IMG/VR virus record: IMGVR_UViG_3300042934_000980
Span: 62,001 to 126,000 of that record
DNA from: a virus
DNA: 64,000 bases
Direction: 5' to 3' (one strand)
The notes under the pieces were generated by a model. It was given only the letters and a program-made list of their open reading frames with translations. It ran no database searches and had not been told where the DNA came from. Position 1 is the stretch's first letter, and the number at the start of each line of letters is the position of its first letter. Both the position numbers and the translations under genes were made by a program. Positions 17,115 through 26,485 of this stretch are shown one piece after another.

Positions 17115-18751
17115 GGTTGCTCCATAAGCTCTACTTGGGCCATCAGCGTGTTCAGGTTCATCAAGTTAGTAGCCGCCTGACCTGCATAGTCACCCACCCG
17201 GAACGGGATGTTCTTGTCGAGTGTTTGGTGATGACCGAAACCACCGTACGCTTTGGCTTTGGACTCGTTGTCGAAGATGAGGACGATGTACATCTGATCG
17301 CCATCAAAGTCGGCATTCAACTGTTTAACCGCAGTGATCGGGATCTTGATACTTTCATCGGTCAGGTCACGGTTGACCGACAAGAAGAAGGCCCGAAGAC
17401 TCAAGTACTCGATCGACGGATTTCGACCCGTCTCTACAATGCACTTGTAGTTATCTTCCATGTCCTTGATGATTGCATCGATCTCAGGGACGACTTCAAA
17501 CGCTGCCCGGTTGATCAATGCCGCCGTTTGCCATGGACTGAACCCCTGACGGTACAGCTGCCCCGTGATGTGGTAGTCCAGCATGGTGATGACCATCTTC
17601 CACGGCACGATCAGCTTGTCGCTGTCAATGATCCCCGTCTGACTGGTGATCACCGAACGCCCGGTCCAGGGGATGGAGCCCGAACAGATGTGCTTGCGGG
17701 AGATGCCTTGCTTGTTGAACAGGGCTTTGGGGTTGTTGGTCTGCTTGTACTGATCCGACAACTGCACCAAGGTCTTGCCGACGATCTCAACGTTCTTGCG
17801 CTGTTCCTTATCCGTCAGCTTGTGACAGGTGTTGCTCTTTAAGGTGTCAGCGATGGCGTAATAGAGCTGCGCGGTTTCCGGGTGGTGCGAATACGCATAC
17901 ACGTCTTTACCGGTGCGCTCAAACACCGTGCAATACCGCTTAGGCACTTTGAGGTAATTGCAGAACGCCAAGTGCTTGTACTTCTTGTAGAACGCAAGAA
18001 ACCGATGCCCCTCCTGCGGCTGTTTGCTGTAGCGTTTACCCGGGCCTACGAGGATCCACTGCATGATGTCATCGCAGCGGTCGTAGAACACGTTCAGGTT
18101 GGGATCCTGGATACCCAATGCTTCAAGCATCTGGTACAAGATGATCATGGTGCCGTTTTTCATTTTCTTTTGTGCGGCGCGGTAAACAGGGTCAATGAAG
18201 AACCGCGGGACCGACACTTTGGGGCTGGGGTTACCGATGCTGATGTTGTTAAAGAAAGTGGTAAAGAACCCGATGTTGACAAACGCTTTCACACCCTCTG
18301 GGCATCGCAGCCACATGTTGGTGTCTTCACCCTTGTCCAGAAACTGCTGGGCTTCATCGCCACAGCGCGAACAGACGCGGCCGCTGTTGAGCAGGTAGTT
18401 ACCTTGCAAACCACCGGTCCCAGGCGGACAGCTGCACCGGGCAATGGTGTCAAAGGTGTTGTTCTCAAAGTCCAACCGGGTCATGCGTTCGATAGCTTCT
18501 CGATCGTCTTCCAGGTTGAAGTCGTAGTCGTTCAGGTACACATGCGTCAACCGGCTGGTATCGTGCAGGTAATTGAAGTCCTCGAAATCTGGGTACAACG
18601 GTTCGGAAAACTTGGGATCATCAAACAGTATCCCGCCGAAGTTTTTCGCATAGCTGTGAAAGTGCGTAATGGGGTCGAGCTCTGCAGGCTTGGCGGTTGT
18701 GAGTGCTTGAATGGCCCTTTCGTTGGAAGGAGTTAGTTCAGGGAATTTCAT
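17111..18751 (-). CDS. Non-virion RNA polymerase beta'-like N-terminal subunit (phiKZ gp55-like)
   Basis: The protein has 546 aa. It contains the universal catalytic loop NADFDGDQM at about 479-487, whose three Asp residues hold the active-site magnesium. An N-terminal zinc ribbon is visible as C106, C108, C127 and C130. The protein ends shortly after the catalytic loop, as expected where phiKZ-type phages split beta'. The remaining part is encoded at 2019-4031, 13 kb away. It is next to the chimallin gene exactly as gp55 follows gp54 in phiKZ. It is the catalytic subunit of the nuclear transcription enzyme. Confidence 0.93.
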   Translation of the reverse strand: MKFPELTPSNERAIQALTTAKPAELDPITHFHSYAKNFGGILFDDPKFSEPLYPDFEDFNYLHDTSRLTHVYLNDYDFNLEDDREAIERMTRLDFENNTFDTIARCSCPPGTGGLQGNYLLNSGRVCSRCGDEAQQFLDKGEDTNMWLRCPEGVKAFVNIGFFTTFFNNISIGNPSPKVSVPRFFIDPVYRAAQKKMKNGTMIILYQMLEALGIQDPNLNVFYDRCDDIMQWILVGPGKRYSKQPQEGHRFLAFYKKYKHLAFCNYLKVPKRYCTVFERTGKDVYAYSHHPETAQLYYAIADTLKSNTCHKLTDKEQRKNVEIVGKTLVQLSDQYKQTNNPKALFNKQGISRKHICSGSIPWTGRSVITSQTGIIDSDKLIVPWKMVITMLDYHITGQLYRQGFSPWQTAALINRAAFEVVPEIDAIIKDMEDNYKCIVETGRNPSIEYLSLRAFFLSVNRDLTDESIKIPITAVKQLNADFDGDQMYIVLIFDNESKAKAYGGFGHHQTLDKNIPFRVGDYAGQAATNLMNLNTLMAQVELMEQP

Positions 18752-18766
18752 ACGGCTAATAACTCC

Positions 18767-18816
18767 AAAAATAAAACGGTAAAGAAAAGGTTAGGAAAGC
18801 CGAAGCCTTCCTAACC
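18767..18816 (-). terminator. Intrinsic terminator after chimallin gene
   Basis: GGTTAGGAAGGC, UUCG tetraloop, GCTTTCCTAACC, then TTTTCTTT and a TTTTATTTTT tract on the minus strand. It may limit read-through from the highly expressed shell gene into the polymerase gene. Confidence 0.85.
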
Positions 18817-18843
18817 CCCTCATTTAACTAACCGCAGTCGGCC

Positions 18844-20853
18844 TTAGCCGAACGACTGATTCAGGCCGTAGGAGGCGCTGATGTTGCTGCCGTTCGGGTT
18901 GTTGGAACCCACAGACGCGTAGGTTGCCAGACCGGCGCCCGGTGCGTACACCAGGTTGTTGGTGCGGAAGCTGCCCAGGTTGTTGGCGACGTTCAGAGTA
19001 CCGATGCCGTCCATTGCTTCGCCGATTGCCGACATCAGCAGCGGATCCCAGATGTGAGTCTGGGAGAACGAGTTGATGTGCACCGCGCCGTCGAAGACGG
19101 ATTGGTTCAGCTCGATACGCAGCTTCTGGCAACGCGCCTTGAAGTCTTCCTGGGTCATGCCGTACTGGGTGGCCAGGTATTGCTGGATGGCCTGAGTACC
19201 GCCTTTGCCCTTGAGGTGACCGAGCATCATCTCGTCCAGCTCCTGGGTGTTCAGCTTCTTGCCACCGATCTCGGCCAGGCCGTTCACGGTGATCACCGGA
19301 GTACGGTGCAGAACCGGCAGCGATGGGTTCCAGCCGCTGTTGGCCTTGATGTTGCGCTCGATGATCGCGCTGAATGCGTTGTTGGACAGCGCGTTCAGGA
19401 TGGCGACCATGGTCTGCACTTCTTCCTTGCGGTTCTTGCCAGCCAGACCGACCAGGAAGTTCTGGATCGGTGCATGCGGGCCGCACGGGTTGATGTTGAC
19501 CTGGAAGGTTGCATGCGGGCTGACGTTCTGACGGATCCACTGGTTCACCAGATCGGTGTCGGATACGGTCTTCTCGGTCAGCACGATGCGGTTCGGGATC
19601 ACGCCGACTTGCGCCAGCATCTCGTCGATACGCACTTCCAGGTTGGCCAGGTTACCGCGAGCGCCGACACTTTGCTTGCGCAGAGCTTCAGCGAACACGA
19701 AGTTGTTGTTGGTCGACATCAGCAGGTACAGACCGAAGAAGTACGGGTACAGACCTTGGTTGTACGACATCATCTCACCAGCCACCGCTTCTTCGATGGT
19801 GATGACCGGCGCCAGAGGACGGTAGCCCTGTGGGTAGATACCGCCGCCCAGGTTCATCATGCGCTGCAGAGCTTCCTGCTGCTGACGACCGCTGCTCGCT
19901 TGCAGACCGGCAATGTAAGCCTGGAACGATTGCGCGTTCAGGGAAACGGTTGCGGTCACACGGGCGATCTCTTTCGAGTTGGCCGACGATGCCTGCTGGT
20001 TGTTGATGTTGTTCATGGTGGAAGCGATCACTTCCATGTTGGCTGCCGACAGAGTCTTGCCAACGGTGACGCGGCCGCTGATGGCCGAGACGCGCGCTTC
20101 AGCATGACCGTCTTTGCCGTACGGAGTGGCCTTGAGGGCGAACGGGGAAGGCAGCTCAACGCCACCCACAGCCAGTTCTTGCGGAACCTTGACCAGGATC
20201 GCTTCTTCCCACTGACCGGTCAGGTAGGCCGCCAGGGTGTGAGCACGGTCTTTGACTTCGCCAGCTTCTGGGTGATCCAGCATTTCCAAGTCGACCACGA
20301 CCAGGTTGATGACGGTAACCAGTTTGCTGCCTTTGGCCTCGCCCACTTTGGTGTAGTGTGCTTTGAGGTTGTCGACCAGGTTTTTGTCAGCGTAGCTAGC
20401 CGGAGGCAGCGGCGCGGATACGGACTGCGAAACGCCGCCGTAGTTCATGCTGTTGACGCGGATGTACTCGGAGCTGATGCACAGCTGACGGTTGGAGAAC
20501 AGCGCACCCATGACGTACATGGTGCCGCCGATTTCGCGGTAGAAGCACAGGCCAGGCAGAACAGGGCTGATCGCAGAGGTCATGTTTTCGACTTCTGGGA
20601 TGATGCGCAGTTGCAGTTCGGCGGTGGTGGAGTTCTTGGCGCGCTTGTAGATTTCTTGGATCTGTTCCAGGGTGTCGGACACTTCGCGCAGGTTGCGGTT
20701 GTCAGAGGTCATGGAAGGGATGGTGAACAGACCGCCGAGGCCGCCTTTAGCCAGACCCGAAGTCAGGGTTGCGTTCGACGCTTCTTCTGCGCTCGGGTTC
20801 TGCTTGTCTTTTTCCCACGAAGAACCTGGGTTGTTGCCAGTATTTACAGCCAT
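18844..20853 (-). CDS. chmA: Chimallin, major phage-nucleus shell protein
   Basis: The protein has 669 aa from MAVNTGNNPG (GGAG upstream). A frame extended to 20922 lacks a ribosome site. Size, composition, the flexible Ser/Asn-rich N- and C-terminal tails (ending SASYGLNQSFG) and its position beside the gp55-like polymerase gene match chimallin (phiKZ gp54, 201phi2-1 gp105). Chimallin assembles into a flexible lattice enclosing replicating phage DNA and excluding host nucleases. It stands alone between its own early promoter (20952-20959) and a UUCG terminator, fitting a very abundant early product. No enzymatic motif is expected or seen. Confidence 0.9.
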   Translation of the reverse strand: MAVNTGNNPGSSWEKDKQNPSAEEASNATLTSGLAKGGLGGLFTIPSMTSDNRNLREVSDTLEQIQEIYKRAKNSTTAELQLRIIPEVENMTSAISPVLPGLCFYREIGGTMYVMGALFSNRQLCISSEYIRVNSMNYGGVSQSVSAPLPPASYADKNLVDNLKAHYTKVGEAKGSKLVTVINLVVVDLEMLDHPEAGEVKDRAHTLAAYLTGQWEEAILVKVPQELAVGGVELPSPFALKATPYGKDGHAEARVSAISGRVTVGKTLSAANMEVIASTMNNINNQQASSANSKEIARVTATVSLNAQSFQAYIAGLQASSGRQQQEALQRMMNLGGGIYPQGYRPLAPVITIEEAVAGEMMSYNQGLYPYFFGLYLLMSTNNNFVFAEALRKQSVGARGNLANLEVRIDEMLAQVGVIPNRIVLTEKTVSDTDLVNQWIRQNVSPHATFQVNINPCGPHAPIQNFLVGLAGKNRKEEVQTMVAILNALSNNAFSAIIERNIKANSGWNPSLPVLHRTPVITVNGLAEIGGKKLNTQELDEMMLGHLKGKGGTQAIQQYLATQYGMTQEDFKARCQKLRIELNQSVFDGAVHINSFSQTHIWDPLLMSAIGEAMDGIGTLNVANNLGSFRTNNLVYAPGAGLATYASVGSNNPNGSNISASYGLNQSFG

Positions 20854-20951
20854 GGTGTTACTCCATTTGCTCTGAAGAATTTGGGTTAGGTAGTGCTGAA
20901 TCGTGTTGGTGTGATGCGTCAACTATAGATCTTCTAACGATTCACCCCTAA

Positions 20952-20959
20952 ATGATATA
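20952..20959 (-). promoter_or_regulatory. Early promoter of chimallin (TATATCAT)
   Basis: The minus strand reads AGAATATTTGACGCCTATATCAT. It carries the extended upstream AGAATATTT box shared with the tubulin and 53.7-kb gene promoters. A second weaker CTATAG element lies at 20920-20927. Confidence 0.65.
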
Positions 20960-21012
20960 GGCGTCAAATATTCTAGGCCCACACCAAAATTGGTAAATTG
21001 CGCTATGGATCC

Positions 21013-21032
21013 CTCCTGAATTTCTTCAGGAG
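21013..21032. other. Perfect 8-bp inverted repeat upstream of plus-strand gene
   Basis: CTCCTGAA, loop TTTC, TTCAGGAG, in the divergent region between chimallin and the 21076 gene. It may be an operator or a transcript-end hairpin. Confidence 0.5.
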
Positions 21033-21075
21033 TCGTAGTTGTGTATAACATAGAACATAAATTGGAAAATTACTC

Positions 21076-22182
21076 ATGCTCACTTTGTCACTACCGAAGC
21101 CGAGTAACTTTGTTTATCCCACAACAAGGTTCGGACGGCTCAACGATGTGCGTCGGCATGCCGACTTTAACCGCAAGGCTTTTCGCGACTATGTGAGTAT
21201 GAACGCGCTGGATCTTGAGAATCAGCACATGCTGGTAGGATTGCTCCAACAGTTAAGTATTGATCCTGCATGGGACCTTCGCTACGTAGTTGAGTACACG
21301 CGCTTTCGGTCTAATTCATTGTGCACCCTGTTTAAGATTACCTCCATCAGTCATGTGGGGGAAGCGACCTACGCAGGGTTCTACCGTGAGGGGGTACGCG
21401 AACACTGGGTGCTTCTGGAAAAGGACTACGATTATAGCAAGCCGTTTGATCTGGAGTACAGCCAACCGATCGTGCCGCTCTACTCCACAGTCACCGCGCA
21501 CAGCTATAAACATAACGTGCAGCGCAAGACCTTCAAGCAAGTACCACCTGAGGACATTGCCATCATTGGGGTGAACCTTGTGGAGCTGGCCGTGGGTTGG
21601 TGGCACTACATGCAGGCGCCGGAGAACGACGGCACCGGTATCAGCCGTTACCTGTGTCAAGGCCCCTTGATCAACGCCCAGCTGATCCAGAACCAACTGG
21701 CCATCCAGAACGTGATGTACGAGCACTTGGTCAAGCACGGGGAGTTGAAGGAACTCATCCATACTGACAACGTGACCTTCATCACCAGCGCTGAGAAACC
21801 GTTGCTGGTTGACTACTGCACCTTTCTGGCTGATCGGCTAACGGCGAACCGGATGGTGGACCTCGGTCAGGTGGTCGATCGGTTTGACAGCCTGTACACC
21901 CGACCGTTCTTTAACTACCACCTTGCCGGGCGCAATGCCTTGTTTGCCCAAACCTCGTGGGCGTTTGAACCCCAAGTGTTGCAGTTGTACGCCATCTACT
22001 TGGCCGTGGCTAATGCCGGGGGTTACCGTGCCAGCGACATCACCAGCCGCATTGATCGAGCCTATCAAGGGATCCAGCAAAACTACCGCCGGCTTCAAGA
22101 TGACTACTTTCAAGCCCAGTTGTCAGCACTCGCTACACAGGTGTTTGAACTGAGTAAAGAGAACTTAGGCATAAAAGCATAG
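21076..22182 (+). CDS. Probable virion or late protein, 368 aa
   Basis: MLTLSLPKPSNF start, transcribed away from chimallin. It is an alpha/beta-rich soluble protein with many aromatic residues (VGWWHYMQ, SLYTRPFFNYH) and a helical C-terminus. No motif is recognised. All plus-strand genes in this window that can be identified (sheath, tube) are late structural genes, so late expression and a virion or assembly role is the best guess. Confidence 0.6.
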   Translation: MLTLSLPKPSNFVYPTTRFGRLNDVRRHADFNRKAFRDYVSMNALDLENQHMLVGLLQQLSIDPAWDLRYVVEYTRFRSNSLCTLFKITSISHVGEATYAGFYREGVREHWVLLEKDYDYSKPFDLEYSQPIVPLYSTVTAHSYKHNVQRKTFKQVPPEDIAIIGVNLVELAVGWWHYMQAPENDGTGISRYLCQGPLINAQLIQNQLAIQNVMYEHLVKHGELKELIHTDNVTFITSAEKPLLVDYCTFLADRLTANRMVDLGQVVDRFDSLYTRPFFNYHLAGRNALFAQTSWAFEPQVLQLYAIYLAVANAGGYRASDITSRIDRAYQGIQQNYRRLQDDYFQAQLSALATQVFELSKENLGIKA

Positions 22183-22273
22183 GTTTGGCTCAACAATCTA
22201 TGGGAGAGTCCACTGGTTAACACCGGAGGCTCATGCCCGAGAGATAATTAAAAATGGTTAAAGAACCTACTTT

Positions 22274-22301
22274 GAGGAGGCAGGCTTTAGGCCTCCTCCT
22301 C
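22274..22301. terminator. Hairpin between convergent genes
   Basis: GAGGAGGC with complement GCCTCCTC, loop about 9 bases, placed between a plus-strand gene ending at 22182 and a minus-strand gene ending at 22310. Confidence 0.6.
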
Positions 22302-22309
22302 GTAGTGGG

Positions 22310-22693
22310 TTATGTTTGCTTGGGTGGTTTTGGGGTTAAGTCGGTAAGAGGTACAGATGTCACAAAGAACCAAAAACCGTTCTCTTTGGAGAGGGTGAAC
22401 TCTTCGATCAATTTACGACCCAGATCGGTACTGACCACCTCTACCTTGTTGCGGACGTCACATACCACACGAAGCTTGCGACCTTCAACATCGGTGATAT
22501 GCATCACCGTAAACGGATCCAGCGGACACTTGCAATCCGGCTGGTTAAATTTCAGAATGATGGGAAAGTCGGCAGGGTTTTTGGTTTCGTCAGGTATCGG
22601 ATTACCCAGGCAATCGCCGGTGATCTGCGGTTGATCAACATAGTAACCGTGAGGGCCTTTCTTGATAGTAGTAGCAGCAATTGGCATAGGCAT
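22310..22693 (-). CDS. Unknown small protein, 127 aa
   Basis: MPMPIAATTIKK start, five bases after the preceding stop. It is beta-rich with a Cys pair (CKC) and a Pro-rich tail (LTPKPPKQT). Last of four small co-directional genes after the DNA polymerase fragment gene. No family recognised. Confidence 0.6.
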   Translation of the reverse strand: MPMPIAATTIKKGPHGYYVDQPQITGDCLGNPIPDETKNPADFPIILKFNQPDCKCPLDPFTVMHITDVEGRKLRVVCDVRNKVEVVSTDLGRKLIEEFTLSKENGFWFFVTSVPLTDLTPKPPKQT

Positions 22694-22697
22694 GCGG

Positions 22698-23021
22698 TCA
22701 CCATTTCATGAATTGGTCGTATTGATCGGGGTGGACCACGATGTAAGGGAGCAGGTGTGGATTAACCAACCTGAAAAACATCGGGATCTTGTCGATGGTT
22801 TGTGCATACAGGATGTGTTCTTGATTACCCAACATGTACCTGACTGTGACCGCAGAGTTAACGGTGGTCCATGTGTTGGGTATGGTTACCACCTCCCCTA
22901 CAAACGAGGTCCGTAAGAACTCACCAAATAGGAAAGGACCCTCTCCTGCGAATTGCAGTCCACTGACCTTATCAATGAACAGAGTAAGATCTTCATCGTC
23001 TTTGGTAGATTTGAGTAGCAT
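22698..23021 (-). CDS. Unknown small protein, 107 aa
   Basis: MLLKSTKDDED start with a strong AAGGAG; its start follows the upstream stop by about 11 bases. Mixed alpha/beta and acidic at the N-terminus. No motif recognised. Confidence 0.6.
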   Translation of the reverse strand: MLLKSTKDDEDLTLFIDKVSGLQFAGEGPFLFGEFLRTSFVGEVVTIPNTWTTVNSAVTVRYMLGNQEHILYAQTIDKIPMFFRLVNPHLLPYIVVHPDQYDQFMKW

Positions 23022-23032
23022 ACGTCATCTCC

Positions 23033-23479
23033 TTAGAACTCGACGGCATCCCAAATAGGGGTTCCGTAGATGAGCTTAACTTTGGACAAGGTATCCTTGC
23101 TCAGGATAATGTCGGTGAGTTCACGCTCTGCCAATTGAGGGAACGTTACTCGGCGCAGTTTGGAGATCAGCATGTGCTCGCGATTCTCCAAGATAACGTT
23201 TATCGGTAAATCCAAATGCAGGTCAATAGCCCTGCCTCCTTCATCCGTGGCATGGATGCAATCTACGTGCGCTGCTGTTGCGTCGAATGCATCTTCGGCA
23301 GAGCGCCATGCCACAAAAGCAATGACCTCATCGACCCGAATATTACCGTGCATAGCAGCGTGGTGACCGTTAGGGCCGTTGCTGTAATACCCGTAAACAC
23401 CTTTGATCAACCGGGCGTCGTCTTCGCGCATCCCGGTAATCTTTTCAAACTTGCGGCTGAACCAACCCCGTTTAGGCAT
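23033..23479 (-). CDS. Unknown small protein, 148 aa
   Basis: MPKRGWFSRKFEK start with AGGAGA. It has a basic, possibly nucleic-acid- or membrane-contacting N-terminus and a His-rich central segment (NGHHAAMHG). It contains no recognised catalytic pattern. Confidence 0.6.
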   Translation of the reverse strand: MPKRGWFSRKFEKITGMREDDARLIKGVYGYYSNGPNGHHAAMHGNIRVDEVIAFVAWRSAEDAFDATAAHVDCIHATDEGGRAIDLHLDLPINVILENREHMLISKLRRVTFPQLAERELTDIILSKDTLSKVKLIYGTPIWDAVEF

Positions 23480-23491
23480 ACCTATCTCCTG

Positions 23492-23830
23492 TTAGCGTGT
23501 CATACGGTAGGCTGCTTCAAACACCTCACGGGTAACAGCTACCTCGTACTTGGTGGACGGGGAGTACTGTTCGAGTAAGTTCATTGCGCTTCGCAAACTG
23601 GAGGGGCAAGGCGCGTAGATCTCATAGCCACTGCCGTCCAGAATGCGGATCCTTGAATCGGCAAGGCACAGGATATGGTCACCCTCTTCTAGCTCGGTGC
23701 ACTCAGAGAGATAGTTACGGATATCCCCCTCACCTTTGGCGCCGAAATGCATGCCTGTACTGTTGTGCCGGTAGAGCACGATGCCTTCAGGGTTGACGGT
23801 AGGTAACGCCACTTTACGTCCAATAGCCAT
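23492..23830 (-). CDS. Unknown small protein, 112 aa
   Basis: MAIGRKVALPTV start, AAGGATTATT upstream. It is the first gene after the DNA polymerase fragment gene, from which a hairpin separates it. No motif recognised. Confidence 0.6.
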   Translation of the reverse strand: MAIGRKVALPTVNPEGIVLYRHNSTGMHFGAKGEGDIRNYLSECTELEEGDHILCLADSRIRILDGSGYEIYAPCPSSLRSAMNLLEQYSPSTKYEVAVTREVFEAAYRMTR

Positions 23831-23842
23831 AATAATCCTTAA

Positions 23843-23865
23843 GGGATGAGGTCACCCCTCATCCC
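23843..23865 (-). other. Intercistronic hairpin
   Basis: GGGATGAGG and its complement around a short loop between the polymerase-half gene and the next small gene. Just downstream is the ribosome site of the 23492 gene, so it may act as a processing or attenuation element. Confidence 0.55.
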
Positions 23866-23873
23866 TGTATTGG

Positions 23874-25952
23874 TTAATGTTCGTCTGAGACCAAACGAGT
23901 GGTTTTGCTGTTCATGATAAACAAGCCCAGGGTTTCCAGAATGGCGTAGATGGACTTGAAGTTCTGCGAGATCAACAAACGGACGTCCACAATCGGAAGG
24001 ATCTCCTCAGGGATACCGCCTAAGGCAATCATCAGGTCCGTGGGGATGTACGCTGAGGTCAGTGAACTGCGGGCACTGATAAACGACTCCAGACGAGCCA
24101 CCACTGCATTGCTCCGGTGCGCGTCAAAGAAGCGTTTGATCTTGGTCTTGTTAGAGAGATCCAAGTTGACCTTGTACGCTTTATACGGCAGTTCAGGGGC
24201 CTTGCCGTACTTCTCTGCAAACACTTGCTCCCACATCTCGTGGTAGAAGTAGATCGAGGAGTCTGGGGTGCTGTACGCAGATTCTTCTTTGATCCCGTTC
24301 TTGGTCAACCAGGTGTAGCCACCTTCTTCGATGTCCTTGATCAAGTTGCGCTCGATGTTGCCCACTTCATGCAGCAGCTGCGCCGCATCGAGTTGCCGGC
24401 GGTCGTACAACGCGTCCAAGATATCACGCATCAGCTTGTTGGTGAACTCTCGCACCTTCAAGGCAATCTTCACGCCGCGCAAGTGCACCCCTTTAAGCTC
24501 CAAGTCCGGCTCATCGTTCAACACCCCTTCGACCATCAGCTGCAGGGCAAAGTAGTGCTTGGACATCGAGGTCGTCACGTAAGAAGCAAACAAGAACTCG
24601 TTCTTCATGTTCAGGCGATACAAGTACTTGTTCGCCACGTTCATGTTCTTGCTCAGCCGCGCGTGCTGATCCACCGCAATGCAGCGGATGAAATAGGTCA
24701 ACACCCCGTTCAAAGCCAAGATCGAATCCGGACCGTTGGCGATGTCATCAATGATGAGGTCAACGCTGTAGATCGAGGAGTCGGTGTCGGAGGTCACCAC
24801 GCTTTCACGCACCAACTCTTTAACGTCAAAGAGTCCGGTTGGGGGAATCCTAGACTTTAAGAACGCCTTGATGAACTTCCCGTACTTAAACTCCAGTGCT
24901 ACGTGGTGGGCGTTCAAGTGGTTCATCGCCAGGGCTTTAGCCCCTTTGGGCAACTTGGTGACGCACAGGTTCTTGTAGTCGCCATTACCAGGCTTGGGGA
25001 AGTCCTCGGCCACAGCGTCTTCAGGGATCTTAGGCACCGCCGCCCATTCAGCAAAGAACTGCTTCATGTACACCGGGTTGGTGGTGTACAACCCGCGCAA
25101 GTCCATGCAGCACAAGAGGATCGTCAGTTCCAGCTTGTTCAAGCTTTCCAGAAACAGCTTGATGGCTTGCAGCTTGGATTCGTTGCGCCAGTAGTAGTGG
25201 GTGCAACGCCTGACCATGTCAAACACTTGGTCAACGGTTGCGTAATTCAACTGGTTCTCGGTAATGACCTCTTGGATCAACTTCTGATCCGCGCACTTAA
25301 GCTGGGCAATGAAGTATTCCATTGTCCGGTTGTAACTGAGCAGCAAGCGGTTACCGGTGATCAGTCGCTCGTTGGTCAAGTTCGCCGTACTGGTCAGTGC
25401 CCGGGTGGTGCTGGTCAGGGACGTATGGCCCGATTTGTTAAACAGCGGGGTACCCGAAGACGACATGCCGCCAGACTGGGCGTTGTTAAAGATCTTCAGG
25501 GCGTTCTGGATTTCGTTGAAGGCGGTGTACAGTTCACCGTGCTTGGGTACTTCTGAGCGCTTGTGTTTGTACAGACGACGGTGGTCAATAAAGATCTCAG
25601 TGCCCGAGGCGTTGACCGATTGTTCCTCGTTACTGTTTTTGTACGCTACCAACGACGGGGAAAGGTGCCAGTTGTTTTCCTCCACCTTGGTGAAGAACTC
25701 GCGGGCAGGCATCACCACCGGCACCCGGTCGCCGTGCTTGTTCTTTTCAAACACCCGGAACTTGGCTTCTTTAAAGCCGTTCTCGTTGGGCACGAAAATT
25801 TGCTGCATCAGTTCGAGTAGGTAGTCTTCGTCCCAGTTGTAGACCTTGGACAAAAACAGCGCCGCTTGACGGTGATAGTGCTTCAATACGTTACGGTCAG
25901 CTTTGTATACGCCCTCGACAAAAGGCGACATCTGTTGCACTTGAGCGCCCAT
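23874..25952 (-). CDS. C-terminal half of a split family B DNA polymerase
   Basis: The protein has 692 aa (MGAQVQQMS, GAGG upstream). TSDTDSSIYSVD at about 388-398 is polymerase motif C with both metal-binding Asp residues. The stretch around K153 (KIFNNAQSGGMSSSGTP, then STTRAL) resembles motif B, which binds the incoming nucleotide. A later SMSKHYFALQ resembles the KKRY-type motif. No exonuclease motifs and no motif A (DxxSLYP) are present, so the catalytic centre is incomplete. The exonuclease and motif A part must be another gene outside this window, as in other phiKZ-group phages with divided replication enzymes. Confidence 0.75.
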   Translation of the reverse strand: MGAQVQQMSPFVEGVYKADRNVLKHYHRQAALFLSKVYNWDEDYLLELMQQIFVPNENGFKEAKFRVFEKNKHGDRVPVVMPAREFFTKVEENNWHLSPSLVAYKNSNEEQSVNASGTEIFIDHRRLYKHKRSEVPKHGELYTAFNEIQNALKIFNNAQSGGMSSSGTPLFNKSGHTSLTSTTRALTSTANLTNERLITGNRLLLSYNRTMEYFIAQLKCADQKLIQEVITENQLNYATVDQVFDMVRRCTHYYWRNESKLQAIKLFLESLNKLELTILLCCMDLRGLYTTNPVYMKQFFAEWAAVPKIPEDAVAEDFPKPGNGDYKNLCVTKLPKGAKALAMNHLNAHHVALEFKYGKFIKAFLKSRIPPTGLFDVKELVRESVVTSDTDSSIYSVDLIIDDIANGPDSILALNGVLTYFIRCIAVDQHARLSKNMNVANKYLYRLNMKNEFLFASYVTTSMSKHYFALQLMVEGVLNDEPDLELKGVHLRGVKIALKVREFTNKLMRDILDALYDRRQLDAAQLLHEVGNIERNLIKDIEEGGYTWLTKNGIKEESAYSTPDSSIYFYHEMWEQVFAEKYGKAPELPYKAYKVNLDLSNKTKIKRFFDAHRSNAVVARLESFISARSSLTSAYIPTDLMIALGGIPEEILPIVDVRLLISQNFKSIYAILETLGLFIMNSKTTRLVSDEH

Positions 25953-26001
25953 AAGTCCTCGCTTCGGAAAATGTCGTTAACACTAAAAAATAGAAGATGG
26001 C

Positions 26002-26045
26002 AAAAATAAAAATAAATCTACGCCCTCTACGAATAGAGAGCGTAG
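26002..26045 (-). terminator. Intrinsic terminator, minus strand
   Basis: CTACGCTCTCTA, UUCG loop, TAGAGGGCGTAG, followed by ATTTATTTTTATTTTT on the minus strand. It closes the gene run 28591-26053. Confidence 0.85.
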
Positions 26046-26052
26046 TTTTTGG

Positions 26053-26469
26053 TTACGTTTCTGTGCCGGTGATGGTGTAGCTGGCGCCCAGGTTTTTCAG
26101 GAAGGTCAGCAGCGGCCCTCTGAACTCTTCGCGGAAGTTGGTGATCTGGATGGTTTCGATCCGACCGTCAACAATACGGTAGGTCGCCTCCTTGATCCAC
26201 GGCACACCGATGACTTCGATGGCGCCGTTGGCCAGCTGGAAGGTTACGTACTTGTACGCACTGGGGTTGTCGATGCCACCGACCGCGTCCTTGAAATACG
26301 GGAACAAGGTGGTGTGCTTGACGTTGAGCTGGGGGTCGATCAGCTTAGCAGTCTGGTAGTCCACGTCTGCTGCCGACACCCGCACCTGCACACGCTCATC
26401 GCCCAGCAGGCCATTTTGCACCAGCTGGAAACTGACAATGTCGCCAGATTTGGGGGTTGCAATTGCCAT
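26053..26469 (-). CDS. Unknown protein, 138 aa
   Basis: MAIATPKSGDIV is chosen as start (AAGGAG about 11 bases upstream); a TTG nine bases earlier is possible. It is a beta-rich protein with regular Val/Ile/Thr alternation, consistent with a small structural or adaptor fold. It is the last gene before a strong terminator. No family recognised. Confidence 0.6.
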   Translation of the reverse strand: MAIATPKSGDIVSFQLVQNGLLGDERVQVRVSAADVDYQTAKLIDPQLNVKHTTLFPYFKDAVGGIDNPSAYKYVTFQLANGAIEVIGVPWIKEATYRIVDGRIETIQITNFREEFRGPLLTFLKNLGASYTITGTET

Positions 26470-26485
26470 AGGGAACAAAGCTCCT

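Noticed and set aside
19054-20889. Plus-strand frame of 611 codons opposite chimallin
   Set aside because: Antisense shadow of a strongly codon-biased gene.
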